Source of the DNA: an uncultured Arachnia sp.
GTDB taxonomy: Bacteria; Actinomycetota; Actinomycetes; Propionibacteriales; Propionibacteriaceae
Assembly: GCA_934636715.1 (NCBI GenBank)
Contig: CAKUBE010000009.1
Span: 11,595-75,594, forward strand
Direction of reading: 5' to 3'
DNA: 64,000 bases
A program made the translations under genes and the position numbers. Position 1 is the first letter of the stretch, and each line of letters begins with the position of its first letter. The notes under the pieces are model-generated. The model worked only from the letters and a program-made list of their open reading frames with translations, did not search any database and was not told the DNA's origin. Shown here piece after piece: positions 32,210 to 42,248 of the stretch.

Positions 32210-34969
32210 TCAGGCGTCGCCGCCCACGCTGCCGCTGGAACCGGCGGTCACGTCGTCGAGGCGGTACTTCGCGGCCGCCTCTGTGGCCCACTCCTGCGGC
32301 ACCTCGCCGTTGCGAGCCAGCTGCTGCAGCACCGCGACCGCCACGGACGGGCCGTCGATGTTGAAGAACCGGCGCGCGGCGGCGCGGGTGTCGGAGAAGC
32401 CGAAGCCGTCAGCGCCCAGCACCGTGTAGTCGCCGGGGACCCACTCGCGGATCTGGTCCGGGACCGCGCGCATGTAGTCGGACACCGCGACGATCGGGCC
32501 GGCGGCGCCGTCGAGCTTCTGCTGCACCCAGATGGGCTCGTGCTCGCCGAAGGGATCGTGGAAGCGCTTCTTCTCCAGCTCGATGCCCTCGCGGCGCAGC
32601 TCGCCCCAGGAGGTGACGCTCCACACGTCGGCGACCACGCCGTAGTCCTCCTTCAGCAGCTCCTGGGCCTCGATCGCCCAGGCGAGGCCGACGCCGGACG
32701 CGAGGATCTGCGCGCGGCGCGCGTCCTCGCCCACGCCGTCGAAGCTGCCGGGCTTTACCAGGTACATGCCGCGAAGGATGCCCTCGACCTCGACGCCCTC
32801 CGGCTCGGCCGGCTGGACGATCGGCTCGTTGTAGACGGTAAAGTAGTAGATCAGGTCCTCGGGGTTCTCGCCGTACATGCGGCGCAGGCCGTCCTTGACG
32901 ATGTGCGCGATCTCGTAGCCGTAGGCCGGGTCGTAGCTGACGACGGCGGTGTTGGTGGAGGCGAGGATCGGCGAGTGGCCGTCCATGTGCTGCAGGCCCT
33001 CACCGGTCAGGGTGGTGCGGCCCGCGGTGGCGCCGATCATGAAGCCGCGCGCCAGCTGGTCCGCCGCGGCCCAGATGCCGTCGGCGGTGCGCTGGAAGCC
33101 GAACATCGAGTAGAAGACGTAGATCGGGACCATCGGCTCGCCGTGCGTGGCATACGAGGTGCCCGCCGCGCTGAAGGCCGCGATCGAGCCGCCCTCGTTG
33201 ATGCCCGTGTGCAGGATCTGGCCCTGCTTCGACTCGCGGTAGCTGAGGAAGAGCTCGTTGTCGACCGGCGTGTAGTTCTGCCCGTGCGGGTTGTAGATCT
33301 TGATCGTCGGGAAGAACGCGTCGATGCCGAAGGTGCGGGCCTCGTCCGGGATGATCGGGACCACGCGCGGGGCGAACTGCTTGTCGCGCATGAGGTCCTT
33401 GAGCAGACGCACGAAGGCCATCGTGGTGGCGATCTGCTGGTTGCCGGAGCCCTTGCGCATCGAGTCGTAGGTCTTCTCCGGGGGCAGGGAGATGAACTTC
33501 CGGTCGCCGCGGCGCTCGGGCAGGTAGCCGCCCAGCTCACGACGGCGCTCCTGCAGGTACTGGATCCGCGGGTCGTCCTGGCCAGGGTGGATGTAGGGCG
33601 GCTGGTACGGGTTCGCCTCGAGCTGCTCGTCGGTGACCGGCACGTCGACGCGATCGCGGAAGCCCTTCAGGTCATCGAGGGCCAGCTTCTTCATCTGGTG
33701 GGTCGCGTTGCGGCCGGCGAAGTGCTTGCCGAGGAAGTAGCCCTTGATGGTGTGCGCGAGGATGACCGTCGGCGCCCCTGTGAACTCCATCGCGGCCTTG
33801 TAGGCGGCGTAGACCTTCGTGAAGTCGTGGCCGCCGCGGGTCAGGCGCCAGATCTCGTCGTCGTTCCAGTCCTTGACCATGGCGGCGGTGCGCGGGTCGC
33901 GGCCGAAGAAGAAGTTGCGGACGTAGGCGCCGTCGTTGGCCTTGAAGGTCTGGTAGTCGCCGTCAGTCGTCGAGTTCATCAGGTTGAGCAGCGCGCCGTC
34001 GGAGTCGTTGGCGAGCAGCGGATCCCAGCCGCGGCCCCAGACGACCTTGATCACGTTCCAGCCGGCGCCGCGGAAGAACGCCTCGAGCTCCTGCATGATC
34101 TTGCCGTTGCCGCGGACCGGGCCGTCGAGGCGCTGCAGGTTGCAGTTGACGACGAAGGTCAGGTTGTCGAGCTCGTCGTTGGCGGCGAGCTGCAGCGCGC
34201 CGCGCGACTCGGGCTCGTCCATCTCGCCGTCGCCAAGGAACGCCCACACGTGCTGCTGCGAGGTGTCCTTGATGCCGCGGTTGTGGAGGTAGCGGTTGAA
34301 CTGCGCCTGGTAGATGGCGTTCATGGGGCCGAGGCCCATGGATACGGTCGGGAACTCCCAGAAGTCGGGCTTCTGCCGCGGGTGCGGGTAGCTGGGCAGC
34401 GCCCGGAGCTGGCCGTCCACGTAGTGCGAATGCTCCTGGCGGAAGCCGTCGAGGTCGTTCTCGTCCAGGCGGCCCTCGAGGAACGCGCGGGCGTACATGC
34501 CCGGCGAGGCGTGGCCCTGGAAGAAGATCTGGTCGCCGCCGCCCGGGTGGTCCTTGCCGCGGAAGAAGTGGTTGAAGCCCACCTCGTACAGCGTCGCCGA
34601 CGACGCGAACGAGGCGATGTGACCGCCGACGCCGACGCCCGGGCGCTGCGCGCGGTGCACCATGATGGCCGCGTTCCAGCGGAGCAGGCGGCGGATGCCG
34701 CGCTCCAGCTTCTCGTCGCCCGGGAACGCGGGCTCCTTGTCGACGGGGATGGTGTTGACGTAGTCCGTGCCCGTCAGCGACGGGACGCCGATCTGGCGTT
34801 CGCGGGCGCGTTCGAGCAGCTTCAGCATGACGTACCGGGCCCGGTTGCGGCCGCCCTCCTCGATCACGCCGTCGAGCGACTCGAGCCATTCGCCGGTCTC
34901 CGATGGATCGATGTCCGGCAAGTTCGTCGGCAGCCCATTGAGAATCGGCCCAACCTCGTTCTGGCTCAC
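32210..34969 (-). CDS. aceE: Pyruvate dehydrogenase E1 component (homodimeric)
   Basis: The 919-residue product is the length of homodimeric E1. The thiamine-diphosphate motif begins [10 protein letters not shown] near residue 235. Conserved segments [22 protein letters not shown] and [19 protein letters not shown] are near 95-145, and [19 protein letters not shown] is in the C-terminal half. It decarboxylates pyruvate and passes the acetyl group to the E2 lipoyl domain. E2 and E3 genes are not in the window. The GTG at 34969 follows AGGGAGAGGGATC-like sequence. The acetyl-CoA made here would supply the fatty-acid genes 2 kb away. Confidence 0.96.
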   Translation of the reverse strand: MSQNEVGPILNGLPTNLPDIDPSETGEWLESLDGVIEEGGRNRARYVMLKLLERARERQIGVPSLTGTDYVNTIPVDKEPAFPGDEKLERGIRRLLRWNAAIMVHRAQRPGVGVGGHIASFASSATLYEVGFNHFFRGKDHPGGGDQIFFQGHASPGMYARAFLEGRLDENDLDGFRQEHSHYVDGQLRALPSYPHPRQKPDFWEFPTVSMGLGPMNAIYQAQFNRYLHNRGIKDTSQQHVWAFLGDGEMDEPESRGALQLAANDELDNLTFVVNCNLQRLDGPVRGNGKIMQELEAFFRGAGWNVIKVVWGRGWDPLLANDSDGALLNLMNSTTDGDYQTFKANDGAYVRNFFFGRDPRTAAMVKDWNDDEIWRLTRGGHDFTKVYAAYKAAMEFTGAPTVILAHTIKGYFLGKHFAGRNATHQMKKLALDDLKGFRDRVDVPVTDEQLEANPYQPPYIHPGQDDPRIQYLQERRRELGGYLPERRGDRKFISLPPEKTYDSMRKGSGNQQIATTMAFVRLLKDLMRDKQFAPRVVPIIPDEARTFGIDAFFPTIKIYNPHGQNYTPVDNELFLSYRESKQGQILHTGINEGGSIAAFSAAGTSYATHGEPMVPIYVFYSMFGFQRTADGIWAAADQLARGFMIGATAGRTTLTGEGLQHMDGHSPILASTNTAVVSYDPAYGYEIAHIVKDGLRRMYGENPEDLIYYFTVYNEPIVQPAEPEGVEVEGILRGMYLVKPGSFDGVGEDARRAQILASGVGLAWAIEAQELLKEDYGVVADVWSVTSWGELRREGIELEKKRFHDPFGEHEPIWVQQKLDGAAGPIVAVSDYMRAVPDQIREWVPGDYTVLGADGFGFSDTRAAARRFFNIDGPSVAVAVLQQLARNGEVPQEWATEAAAKYRLDDVTAGSSGSVGGDA

Positions 34970-35084
34970 AGTGATCCCTCTCCCTGTTCTGCGCGCCGCC
35001 CCTATTGCCAGCTCGCTGATTTTCGCCCACCCTACCGTCAAAACCACGCTCGCAACGGTTCGTTTATTTCCGGATCGGAGCGTC

Positions 35085-35858
35085 TCAGCCGACGACGCGC
35101 TCGCGGTGCCGCGCCGCGTGGGCGAGCACGTCGGCCACGGGCCAGGTGGTGATGATCCGGTCCGCACCGATGCCCGCCTCGACGGCGCGGGCGGCGCCCA
35201 GGCCGAGGTTCGCGAGCTGCCTGGTGGTGTGGGCGTCCGAGTCGATGCTGAACAGGCAGCCGAGCTCGTTGGCCAGCATGAGCAGCTCCAGCGGCGGGTC
35301 CGCGCGATCGGGGCGCGCGTTGATCTCCACCGCCACCCCGAACATCTCGCAGGCGGCGAACACCATCTCGGCGTCGAACCTCGACGGCGCGCGCCACGTC
35401 CCGTCCTCCCGGCGTCGCCGCCCGGTGCAGTGGCCGAGCACCGTCGTGTGCGGGTTGGAGACGGCGCGCACCATGCGGGCGGTCATCGCGTCGGACGCGC
35501 CGTTCAGGTCCGAGTGCACCGACGCCACGACGACGTCGAGGCGCGCGAGCAGGTCGTCGGCCTGGTCGAGCGATCCGTCGCCGAGGATGTCGACCTCGAT
35601 CCCGCGCAGCACCCGGATGTCCCGCTCCTCCTGGACGCGCTCCATCTCGGCCCACTGGGCCACCAACCGCTCCCGGTTCAGGCCGTAGGCCACCCGCAGC
35701 CGGGGCGAGTGGTCGGTGACGGCGAGGTAGTCGCGGCCCAGCTTCTCGGCGGCCGCGGCCATCTCCGCCAGCGAGGCGCCGCCGTCGGACCAGGTGGTGT
35801 GGGAATGCAGATCGCCGCGCAGCCGGGAGGCCAGGTCGTCGGCGGGGCTGGGGCTCAT
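35085..35858 (-). CDS. PHP-domain phosphoesterase
   Basis: The 257-residue protein has the full PHP metal-binding set in order: [12 protein letters not shown] (16-27), [39 protein letters not shown] and SIDSDAHTT. This resembles the C-terminal domain of bacterial PolX and YcdX-like phosphatases. It should be a metal-dependent phosphoesterase; the substrate is unknown. Monocistronic, divergent from the PucR-type regulator 52 bp away, so the two probably share an intergenic promoter region. Confidence 0.88.
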   Translation of the reverse strand: MSPSPADDLASRLRGDLHSHTTWSDGGASLAEMAAAAEKLGRDYLAVTDHSPRLRVAYGLNRERLVAQWAEMERVQEERDIRVLRGIEVDILGDGSLDQADDLLARLDVVVASVHSDLNGASDAMTARMVRAVSNPHTTVLGHCTGRRRREDGTWRAPSRFDAEMVFAACEMFGVAVEINARPDRADPPLELLMLANELGCLFSIDSDAHTTRQLANLGLGAARAVEAGIGADRIITTWPVADVLAHAARHRERVVG

Positions 35859-35910
35859 GGCTCCACCCTAAACTCCACCCTGCGCCCCAGCGGGGCGATA
35901 CGCTGACGAA

Positions 35911-37092
35911 ATGGACCCACGCCCAGGCACGGCCCCGGCCCTGATCGCCTCGGCCCGCGCTCGCGCCGGGCTGATCAAGCGGTTGCGCGCCGCCACCTCG
36001 CCGATGAACACCGCGACGCTCGCCGCGATGACGGAACGGCACGCGTGGTTCGGACAGCTGGACGCCGAGTCGCGCTCCTGGATCAGCGTGCTGGCCCGCG
36101 CCGGCATCGACGGGTTCGCCACCTGGTTCGCGGGCGAGGAGTTCACGCCCGAGTCGGTGTTCGACGCCGCCCCGCGCGCCATGGCCCGCCGCATCTCGCT
36201 GCAGCAGACCGTCGACCTCGTGCGGACGACCACCGAGGTCGTCGAGGAGCAGATCCAGCACCTGCTCCCCCGCGGCGACCGCCAGCCGCTGCAGCTGGGC
36301 ATCGTCCACTACTCTCGCGAGATCGCCTTCGCGGCGGCCGCCATCTACGCGAAGGCCGCGGAGGCCCGCGGCGCCTGGGACTCGCGGATCGAGGCGACCA
36401 TCGTGGACGCCGTGGTGCGGGCCGAGACCGACGAGTCGGTGCTGTCGCGCGCCTCGACGCTCGGGTGGCGGGCGGACTCCCAGGTGGTCGTCGCCATCGG
36501 CGGGGTGCCCGAGTCGCACCATCTCGACGGGCTGCGCCGCGCCGCGGCCAAGCTCGACCTCGAGGTCCTCGCCGCGCCGCAGGGCGACCGGCTCGTCTGC
36601 ATCCTCGGCGGTGCCGGGGTCGGCGACGAGGTGGAGACCTGCGAGCGCGTGTCGCGGCTGGCCGAGTTCTTCGCCGACGGGCCCATCGTCGTCGGCCCCA
36701 CCGTCGAGGGCCTCGCCGGGGCGCACAAGTCGGCCCGAGCTGCCGCGTCCGGGTACCGCGCGGCGAAGGCGTGGCCGGAGGGGCCGCGCACGCTGCCGTC
36801 GGCGGATCTCCTGCCGGAGCGCGCACTGGCCGGCGACGGCCACGCCCGCCGGACGCTCGCGGGCGACGTGTACTCGGCGCTCGCGGGGAGCAAGGAGCTC
36901 CTGGAGACCTGCGTCGGCTTCCTCGACTGTGGCTCCTCGATGGAGGCCACCGCCCGCGCGCTGTTCGTGCACCCCAACACCGTCCGCTACCGCCTGCGCC
37001 GGATCCAGGACGTCACCGGCTACAACCCGGCGGACGCGCGCGAGGCGTACGTGCTGCGGATGGCGATCACGCTGGGCCGGCTGCAGGACTGA
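35911..37092 (+). CDS. PucR-family regulator, FasR-like activator of fatty-acid synthesis
   Basis: The 393-residue product has a long middle region with a degenerate GGDEF-like stretch (about 160-260) and the PucR C-terminal helix-turn-helix at about 325-385, with CGSSMEATARALFVHPNTVRYRLRRIQDVTGYNP. It sits directly upstream of fabD-fabH-acpP-fabF. In Streptomyces the PucR-type regulator FasR occupies the same position and activates that operon, so the same role is inferred here. The 165 bp between it and fabD likely hold the controlled promoter. No ligand site can be read from the sequence. Confidence 0.85.
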   Translation: MDPRPGTAPALIASARARAGLIKRLRAATSPMNTATLAAMTERHAWFGQLDAESRSWISVLARAGIDGFATWFAGEEFTPESVFDAAPRAMARRISLQQTVDLVRTTTEVVEEQIQHLLPRGDRQPLQLGIVHYSREIAFAAAAIYAKAAEARGAWDSRIEATIVDAVVRAETDESVLSRASTLGWRADSQVVVAIGGVPESHHLDGLRRAAAKLDLEVLAAPQGDRLVCILGGAGVGDEVETCERVSRLAEFFADGPIVVGPTVEGLAGAHKSARAAASGYRAAKAWPEGPRTLPSADLLPERALAGDGHARRTLAGDVYSALAGSKELLETCVGFLDCGSSMEATARALFVHPNTVRYRLRRIQDVTGYNPADAREAYVLRMAITLGRLQD

Positions 37093-37257
37093 CGTTCTCC
37101 TAATCACACCGGTGTGTTTCAGGGCTCCGGACAAAGCGTTCCGCGAGGAATCGGGTCCGGTTCGCGATGTGGTTGTGGGGTTCCCACAAAGGCCTGTCCG
37201 ACTATTTCGTGGCGTTTCTGCCCACACGACCGCGCCGGACCGGGCAAGGTATACCTC

Positions 37258-38190
37258 GTGCTAGCAATTGTCGCGCCCGGTCAGGGCGCCCAAACGCCCG
37301 GTTTCCTCGCCCCCTGGCTGGAGGACGCCTCCCTGGCCGAACGGCTCGCCGAGCTGTCGGACGTCTGCGAGATCGACCTCGCCCACTACGGCACCGAGGC
37401 GGACGCCGAGACCATCCGCGACACCGCCATCGCGCAGCCCCTCCTCGTCGCCGCCGCGCTGCTCACCGGCCGCGCGCTGCTGGGCGACGACGTGGCCCGC
37501 GTCGGCGCGTTCGCCGGCCACTCCGTCGGCGAGTTGGCGGCCATGGCGCTCGCCGGCACCATCTCCGACGGGGACGCCCTGGTTCTCGTCCGCGAGCGCG
37601 GCCGCGCCATGGCCGAGGCCTCCGCGATCCGCCCGACGTCGATGACGGCAGTGCTCGCGGGCGTGCCCGAGGAGATCCTCGCCGCGATCGAGGCCGCGGG
37701 CCTGACGCCGGCCAACAACAACGGCGCGGGGCAGATCGTCGCCGCGGGCACCGTCGAGCAGCTCGCTGCCTTCGCGGAGAACCCGCCGCGCCGCGCCCGG
37801 CTCGTGCCGCTCAGCGTCGCGGGCGCGTTCCACACCGTTCACATGGCGCCCGCCGTGGCCCACCTCACAGCGGTCGCCGAGGGTGTGACTACCTCTGCCC
37901 CTGAGGCGCCGTTGCTGTCGAACGCCGACGGCGCCGTCGTCACGGACGGTCAGGACGCGCTGACCCGGATGATCAACCAGGTCGCGAACCCCGTGCGCTG
38001 GGACCTGTGCATGGCGACGATGGCGGACCTCGGCGTCACCGGCATGCTCGAGCTCGCCCCGGCCGGCACGCTCACGAAGATCGCCCAGCGCAACCTCAAG
38101 GGCGTCGACGTCTTCACCCTCAACACCCCCGATCAGCTGGAGGAGGCGCGCGCGTTCGTCGCCGCCCACTCCGTCACCGAAAGCGAGTAG
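37258..38190 (+). CDS. fabD: Malonyl-CoA:ACP transacylase
   Basis: The 310-residue product has [10 protein letters not shown] at the N-terminus, the nucleophile motif GHSVGE (Ser near residue 89) and the His in AGAFHTVHM near residue 190. It moves malonyl groups from CoA to ACP to start type II fatty-acid elongation. I start it at GTG 37258, giving the family-standard LAIVAPGQG opening; an open frame extends 48 codons further upstream but is not family-like. It is followed 2 bp later by fabH. Confidence 0.95.
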   Translation: MLAIVAPGQGAQTPGFLAPWLEDASLAERLAELSDVCEIDLAHYGTEADAETIRDTAIAQPLLVAAALLTGRALLGDDVARVGAFAGHSVGELAAMALAGTISDGDALVLVRERGRAMAEASAIRPTSMTAVLAGVPEEILAAIEAAGLTPANNNGAGQIVAAGTVEQLAAFAENPPRRARLVPLSVAGAFHTVHMAPAVAHLTAVAEGVTTSAPEAPLLSNADGAVVTDGQDALTRMINQVANPVRWDLCMATMADLGVTGMLELAPAGTLTKIAQRNLKGVDVFTLNTPDQLEEARAFVAAHSVTESE

Positions 38191-38192
38191 GC

Positions 38193-39179
38193 ATGCCGTT
38201 GCAGTCGTCCACCGGAGCGCAGTACGCGCGGCTCCTCTCCGTCGGCGGGGCCCGGGGCAGCCGGGTCGTCACCAACGAGGAGATGTGCACGATGATCGAG
38301 TCCACTCCCGAGTGGATCGAGCAGCGCACCGGCATCACCGAGCGCCGCTGGGTGGCCGACGGCGAGGACGCGGAGACGCTCGGCGTCGAGGCGGCCACCA
38401 AGGCCATCGAACGGGCAGGCCTGCAGCCGTCGGATGTCGACGCGATCATCGTGTCGACGGTGTCGCACTACCAGCAGACGCCGTCGCTGGCCTGCATCAT
38501 CGCCGAGAAGCTCGGCCTCACCGCCCCCGCCGCGTTCGACGTGTCGGCCGCGTGCGCGGGCTTCTGCTACGGCGTCGGCGTCGCCGAGGGCATGGTCCGC
38601 GCCGGATCGGCCACCAACGTGCTCGTCCTGGGCGTCGAGGTGCTCTCCCGCTACGTCGACATCAACGACCGCTCCACCGCGTTCCTGTTCTCCGACGGCG
38701 CGGGCGCGGTCATCGTCGGCGCGTCGGACGTCCCGGCCATCGGCCCGACGGTGTGGGGCTCCAAGCCCGAGGGCGCGCGGGTCATCGAGATCGACGACTG
38801 GCGGGAGGTCGACCCGGAGGTCGGCGCGCATATCCACATGGACGGCCGCGAGGTCTTCAAGTGGGCCACCACGTCCATCGTGCAGAAGGCCGTCGAGACC
38901 CTCGAGGCCTCCGGCCTCACCCCGGATGAGCTCGACTGCTTCATCCCCCACCAGGCCAACAACCGGATCACGGATTCGATGTTGCGCCACCTCAAGCTGC
39001 CCGAGGGTGTCGTGGTTGGCCGCGACATCATCCGCATGGGCAATTCGTCGGCGGCTTCGATTCCGCTGGCGATGGAGGCTCTGCTCGAATCCGGGCAGGC
39101 CAAGAGCGGTGACAGTGCATTGATCATCGGTTTCGGCGCGGGCCTCGTGTTCGCCGGCCAGACCGTGACCCTGCCCTGA
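38193..39179 (+). CDS. fabH: 3-oxoacyl-ACP synthase III
   Basis: The 328-residue product has the FabH triad: Cys in [12 protein letters not shown] (near 113), His in [10 protein letters not shown] (near 257) and Asn in [11 protein letters not shown] (near 287). It condenses acyl-CoA primers with malonyl-ACP to start fatty-acid chains; in actinobacteria, branched primers are usual. Tightly packed after fabD and 40 bp before acpP, so one operon. Confidence 0.96.
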   Translation: MPLQSSTGAQYARLLSVGGARGSRVVTNEEMCTMIESTPEWIEQRTGITERRWVADGEDAETLGVEAATKAIERAGLQPSDVDAIIVSTVSHYQQTPSLACIIAEKLGLTAPAAFDVSAACAGFCYGVGVAEGMVRAGSATNVLVLGVEVLSRYVDINDRSTAFLFSDGAGAVIVGASDVPAIGPTVWGSKPEGARVIEIDDWREVDPEVGAHIHMDGREVFKWATTSIVQKAVETLEASGLTPDELDCFIPHQANNRITDSMLRHLKLPEGVVVGRDIIRMGNSSAASIPLAMEALLESGQAKSGDSALIIGFGAGLVFAGQTVTLP

Positions 39180-39219
39180 TCTGCGCCAACCACCATCCAC
39201 CAACCGAAAGGAAACTCTC

Positions 39220-39465
39220 ATGGCAAGCACCGAAGAGATTCGCGCCGACCTCGCCGAGATCGTCAACGACATCGCCGGCGTCTCCGCCGACGACGTCCAG
39301 CTGGACAAGTCCTTCGTCGACGACCTGGGCGTCGACTCGCTGTCGATGGTCGAGATCATCTACGCCTGCGAGGACAAGTTCGAGGTGTCGATCCCCGACG
39401 AGGACGCGAAGAACCTGAAGACCGTCGGCGACGCCGTCGCCTACATCGAGCGCGCCGGCTCCTAG
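39220..39465 (+). CDS. acpP: Acyl carrier protein
   Basis: The 81-residue acidic protein has the phosphopantetheine site DLGVDSLSMVE (Ser near residue 40). It carries the growing acyl chain between the Fab enzymes. Strong ribosome binding site AAAGGAAAC. Its TAG stop is the first three bases of a 19-bp terminal inverted repeat of an inserted-looking element. Confidence 0.97.
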   Translation: MASTEEIRADLAEIVNDIAGVSADDVQLDKSFVDDLGVDSLSMVEIIYACEDKFEVSIPDEDAKNLKTVGDAVAYIERAGS

Positions 39466-39626
39466 TGCCCCGCGTCGGAAGCTCATTGCGATTTACGGCG
39501 CTCCAGCGGCGGCTCGCTGCGTTCTCCTCGCTCGACGAACGACCAAGTGCTACTTCGCTCGTCGGCCTTGCGATCCATCCACTGGAACACCGGAACCCAT
39601 CAACGAACTTCCGACGCAGGACACTA
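39463..39626. mobile_element. 164-bp MITE-like element after acpP
   Basis: Terminal inverted repeats of 19 bp (39463-39481 and 39608-39626; 17 of 19 positions pair, core GCGTCGGAAG / CTTCCGACGC) enclose about 126 bp with no reading frame of note. The left end contains the acpP stop codon TAG. No transposase is nearby. Target-site duplication is not obvious. Alternative: a large cruciform regulating acpP-fabF. Confidence 0.5.
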
Positions 39627-39641
39627 GCCGTCGCTGGGGTT

Positions 39642-39668
39642 CCCGGTCCGCATATCTCGCGGACCGGG
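39642..39668 (+). terminator. Perfect hairpin between acpP and fabF
   Basis: Stem CCCGGTCCGC / GCGGACCGGG with a 7-nt loop. No T-run follows, so it may attenuate rather than end transcription before fabF. Confidence 0.5.
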
Positions 39669-39709
39669 AGCCTCCCAACCACCGCTGGTCAGTAGACCGG
39701 CACCTCCCC

Positions 39710-39765
39710 GCTGGTTGAGCCGAGACGCGTCGACGAAGTCGACCGCGACTCGTGTCGAAACCAAT
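39710..39765 (+). repeat. REP-like repeat upstream of fabF
   Basis: Begins GCTGGTTGAGCCG and ends GTGTCGAAACCAAT, with a middle GACGCGTCGACGAAGTCGAC nearly identical to the copy at 41349-41397. It ends 22 bp before the fabF start. Confidence 0.8.
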
Positions 39766-39787
39766 AGACCCGCCCACAGGAGCCCCC

Positions 39788-41047
39788 ATGTCTCGCACCG
39801 TCGTCATCACCGGATTCGGCGCGTTCACCCCGCTCGGCACCGACGCCCCCAGCACTTGGGAGGCGATGCTGGCAGGTAAGAGCGGCGTGCATACGCTGGC
39901 TCAGCCGTGGGCCGCGGACCTGCCCGTCACCTTCGCCGCGGAGGCCGCAGGCGACCCCGTCGAGCGCCTGGACCGCGTCGCCGCGCGCCGCCTCGACCGC
40001 AGCTCCCAGCTCGCGCTCGCCGCCGGCCTCGAGGCCTGGGCCGACGCCGGGCTCGGCCTGGGCGAGGACAACGCGATCGACCCCTACCGCCTGTTGGTCA
40101 GCGTCGGCACGGGCATCGGCGGCCTGCACACCCTGCTCGGGCAGTGGGACGTGCAGAAGGAGAAGGGCCTGCGCCGCGTCTCCCCCTTCACCATCCCGAT
40201 GCTCATGTCGAACGCGCCCGCCGCGAACCTCGGCCTGACGTTCGGCGCTGCCGCCGCAGTGCACGCCCCGGTCAGCGCGTGCGCGTCGGCCAACGAGGCC
40301 ATCTCGCTCGCCTACGACCAGATCCAGCTGGACCGCTGCGACATCGCGGTCGTCGGCGGGACGGAGGGCGTCATCCACCCGCTGCCGATCAACGCGTTCG
40401 CGCAGATGCAGGCGCTGAGCCGCCGCAACGACGACCCCGAGCACGCCTCCCGCCCGTGGGACACCGGCCGTGACGGCTTCGTCCTCGGCGAGGGCTCCGT
40501 GATCATGGTGATCGAGTCGTTGGAGCACGCGCAGGCGCGCGGCGCGAAGATCTACGGCACGCTCGCCGGCGCCGGGATCAGCAACGACAACCACGACATC
40601 GTGCAGCCGGAGCCCACCGGCCGCGGCCAGGCCCAGGCGATGATCAAGGCCCTGCGCTCCGCCGGCCTCGCGCCGTCGGACATCGTCCACGTCAACGCGC
40701 ACGGCACGTCGACCCCGCAGGGCGACGTCACCGAGGCGGGTTCGATCGCGGCCGCGCTCGGCGACGCCGTCGACAACATCGTGGTGACCTCGACCAAGTC
40801 GATGACCGGTCACCTCCTCGGCGCCGCGGGCGCCATCGAGACGTTCGCCACGGTCATGGCGCTCAAGAACCGCGTCGTGCCGCCGACGATCAACATCGAG
40901 AACCTGGAACCGGGCCTCCCGATCGACGTCGCGGCCAACGCGACGCGCCAGCTGAAGGACGGCGACCTCGCGGCGCTGAACAACTCCTTCGGCTTCGGCG
41001 GCTCGAACGTCGCCGTCGCGGTCACCAACGCGAACGCCAACCGCTGA
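39788..41047 (+). CDS. fabF: 3-oxoacyl-ACP synthase II
   Basis: The 419-residue condensing enzyme has Cys in VSACASANEA (near 165), His in NAHGTSTPQGD (near 305) and His in KSMTGHLLGAAGA (near 340). It elongates acyl-ACP with malonyl-ACP. ATG 39788 follows CACAGGAGC; an in-frame ATG at 39752 lies inside the repeat and would add 12 non-family residues. The 322-bp gap from acpP is unusually long for this operon and holds the MITE-like element, a hairpin and a REP copy. Confidence 0.95.
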   Translation: MSRTVVITGFGAFTPLGTDAPSTWEAMLAGKSGVHTLAQPWAADLPVTFAAEAAGDPVERLDRVAARRLDRSSQLALAAGLEAWADAGLGLGEDNAIDPYRLLVSVGTGIGGLHTLLGQWDVQKEKGLRRVSPFTIPMLMSNAPAANLGLTFGAAAAVHAPVSACASANEAISLAYDQIQLDRCDIAVVGGTEGVIHPLPINAFAQMQALSRRNDDPEHASRPWDTGRDGFVLGEGSVIMVIESLEHAQARGAKIYGTLAGAGISNDNHDIVQPEPTGRGQAQAMIKALRSAGLAPSDIVHVNAHGTSTPQGDVTEAGSIAAALGDAVDNIVVTSTKSMTGHLLGAAGAIETFATVMALKNRVVPPTINIENLEPGLPIDVAANATRQLKDGDLAALNNSFGFGGSNVAVAVTNANANR

Positions 41048-41550
41048 CCACCCCACGCTCCTTGATCCAGCCCGGCGCCATTAACGCCGCTGGGATCGAC
41101 GAGCAGGACCACCGCACGCTCCTTGAGCCAGTCCGGCGCCATTGACGCCGCTGGGATCGACGAGCAGGACCACCCCACGCTCCTTGAGCCAGCCCCCGGC
41201 GCGCAGCGCCCGGGCTGTGTCGAAAGGTCTGGCGCACGGGGTTCATGGACGTGGATCAGGTCCTCGAACCGTGCGCGAGACGCTTCGACGCGGTCGCGGT
41301 CGACTTCGTCGACGCAACCGGCTCAACGAGCGGTGACTACCGCTGGTTGCGCCGAGACGCGTCGACGAAGTCGACCGCAACTCGTGTCGAAACCAATGAA
41401 CCCGCATACGTCCATGGACTACCAACAGTCCATCGGTTTCGACACGGGCGCTCGTACCTCGCGGCCCGGCTCAACCGGCGGCGGGTCGGCCAGGCTCAAC
41501 CGGTGGTGGATCCGCCCGGCTCAACGGGCGGCGCGCTCATCCGGCGGTGG
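41048..41550. repeat. 503-bp repeat-filled gap between fabF and DUF3145
   Basis: I see no gene in this convergent gap. It holds a 61-bp tandem array (41054-41237; two and a fraction copies starting CACGCTCCTTGA), then an 83-bp palindrome (41296-41378), a REP end GTGTCGAAACCAAT (41384-41397) and, from 41431, several minus-strand REP heads (GGCTCAACC) up to the end of the DUF3145 gene. Confidence 0.75.
41296..41378. repeat. 83-bp palindrome with perfect 20-bp arms
   Basis: The outer arms are GCGGTCGACTTCGTCGACGC and its exact reverse complement. The inner part is also largely self-complementary (AGCGGT / ACCGCT around a 4-nt GACT turn). It consists of two REP copies head to head. Confidence 0.75.
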
Positions 41551-42054
41551 TCACCCGACTCGGTGGAGCCAGCGCACGGGCGCGTCCTCGCTCGCGTAGC
41601 GGAAGACGTCGATTTCCTCGTCCCACGGGGCGCCCATCAGGCGCCCCAACGCTTGGCGGAGCGGCTCGCCGCCGAGGGCGTCGGTGGCGATCGCGTGCCG
41701 CAGCCTGTCCTCCGGGACGAGCACGTCGCCGTGGATCCCGACGACTGCGGTGAACGTCCCCAGCGCGGGCGTGTAGGAGTAGCGCTGGCCGTCTGACGAC
41801 GCCGTCGGTTCCTCGGTGACCTCGAACCGCAGCACGGACAGCCGCTTCAAGGCCGACGCCAGCGCCGCGCCGGTGCCGATCGGGCCGGTCCAGGACCATT
41901 CGGCGCGCCGCGCACCGGGCTCGGCTGGTTGCGTCGACCAGGCTAGATCCACCCGGCCGCCGAGGGTGGAGCCGAGCGCCCACTCGATGTGCGGGCACAG
42001 CGCCGCCGACGCGGAATGGACGAGGATCACGCCACGCGTCGTGGATGCAGTCAT
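41551..42054 (-). CDS. DUF3145 family protein
   Basis: The 167-residue soluble product starts MTASTTRGVILVHSASAALCPHIEWAL and includes WTGPIGTGAALASALKRLSVLRFEVTE. This is the DUF3145 pattern, restricted to actinobacteria and typically neighbouring the fab operon. Function unknown. ATG 42054 matches the family start; the frame continues upstream into the palindrome region but that part is not conserved-looking. Convergent to fabF across the repeat-filled gap. Confidence 0.88.
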   Translation of the reverse strand: MTASTTRGVILVHSASAALCPHIEWALGSTLGGRVDLAWSTQPAEPGARRAEWSWTGPIGTGAALASALKRLSVLRFEVTEEPTASSDGQRYSYTPALGTFTAVVGIHGDVLVPEDRLRHAIATDALGGEPLRQALGRLMGAPWDEEIDVFRYASEDAPVRWLHRVG

Positions 42055-42166
42055 GGGTTGTACCTCCTGGTTCGGCCGGATTGCCTTCCCCTGCGATCCG
42101 TCTTTCCAGAAGTGCGGCCCATTCTGCCAGGGCTTCCCAGCCGACACCACCCGCGCTGAGCTGCTT

Positions 42167-42242
42167 GCGTGCACAAATCTCTGTATACGTCGACGTGTAC
42201 CTATATAGCCCTTCCTCCACGTATACAGAGATTTGTGCACGC
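42167..42242. repeat. Perfect 23-bp inverted repeat in an AT-richer patch
   Basis: The two 23-bp arms (core GCACAAATCTCTGTATAC) are exactly complementary, separated by 30 bp containing CTATATAG. GC content is far below the surroundings. It sits 7 bp beyond the VTC-domain gene stop and about 110 bp upstream of the DUF3145 start, both minus strand. It may be a terminator, promoter-operator or small mobile palindrome. Confidence 0.7.
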
Positions 42243-42248
42243 CAGGGT

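Noticed and set aside
29514..32429. A 971-codon plus-strand frame opposite the phosphofructokinase gene
   Set aside because: The minus strand encodes an unmistakable tandem PFK and DUF3052; the plus frame has no recognisable motif.
37114..37257. An N-terminal extension of fabD
   Set aside because: The extra 48 codons are Cys/Gly/Arg-rich and unlike FabD; GTG 37258 gives the family-standard start.
41054..41237. A possible CRISPR array
   Set aside because: The 61-bp units are contiguous and near-identical throughout, with no unique spacers and no cas genes nearby.
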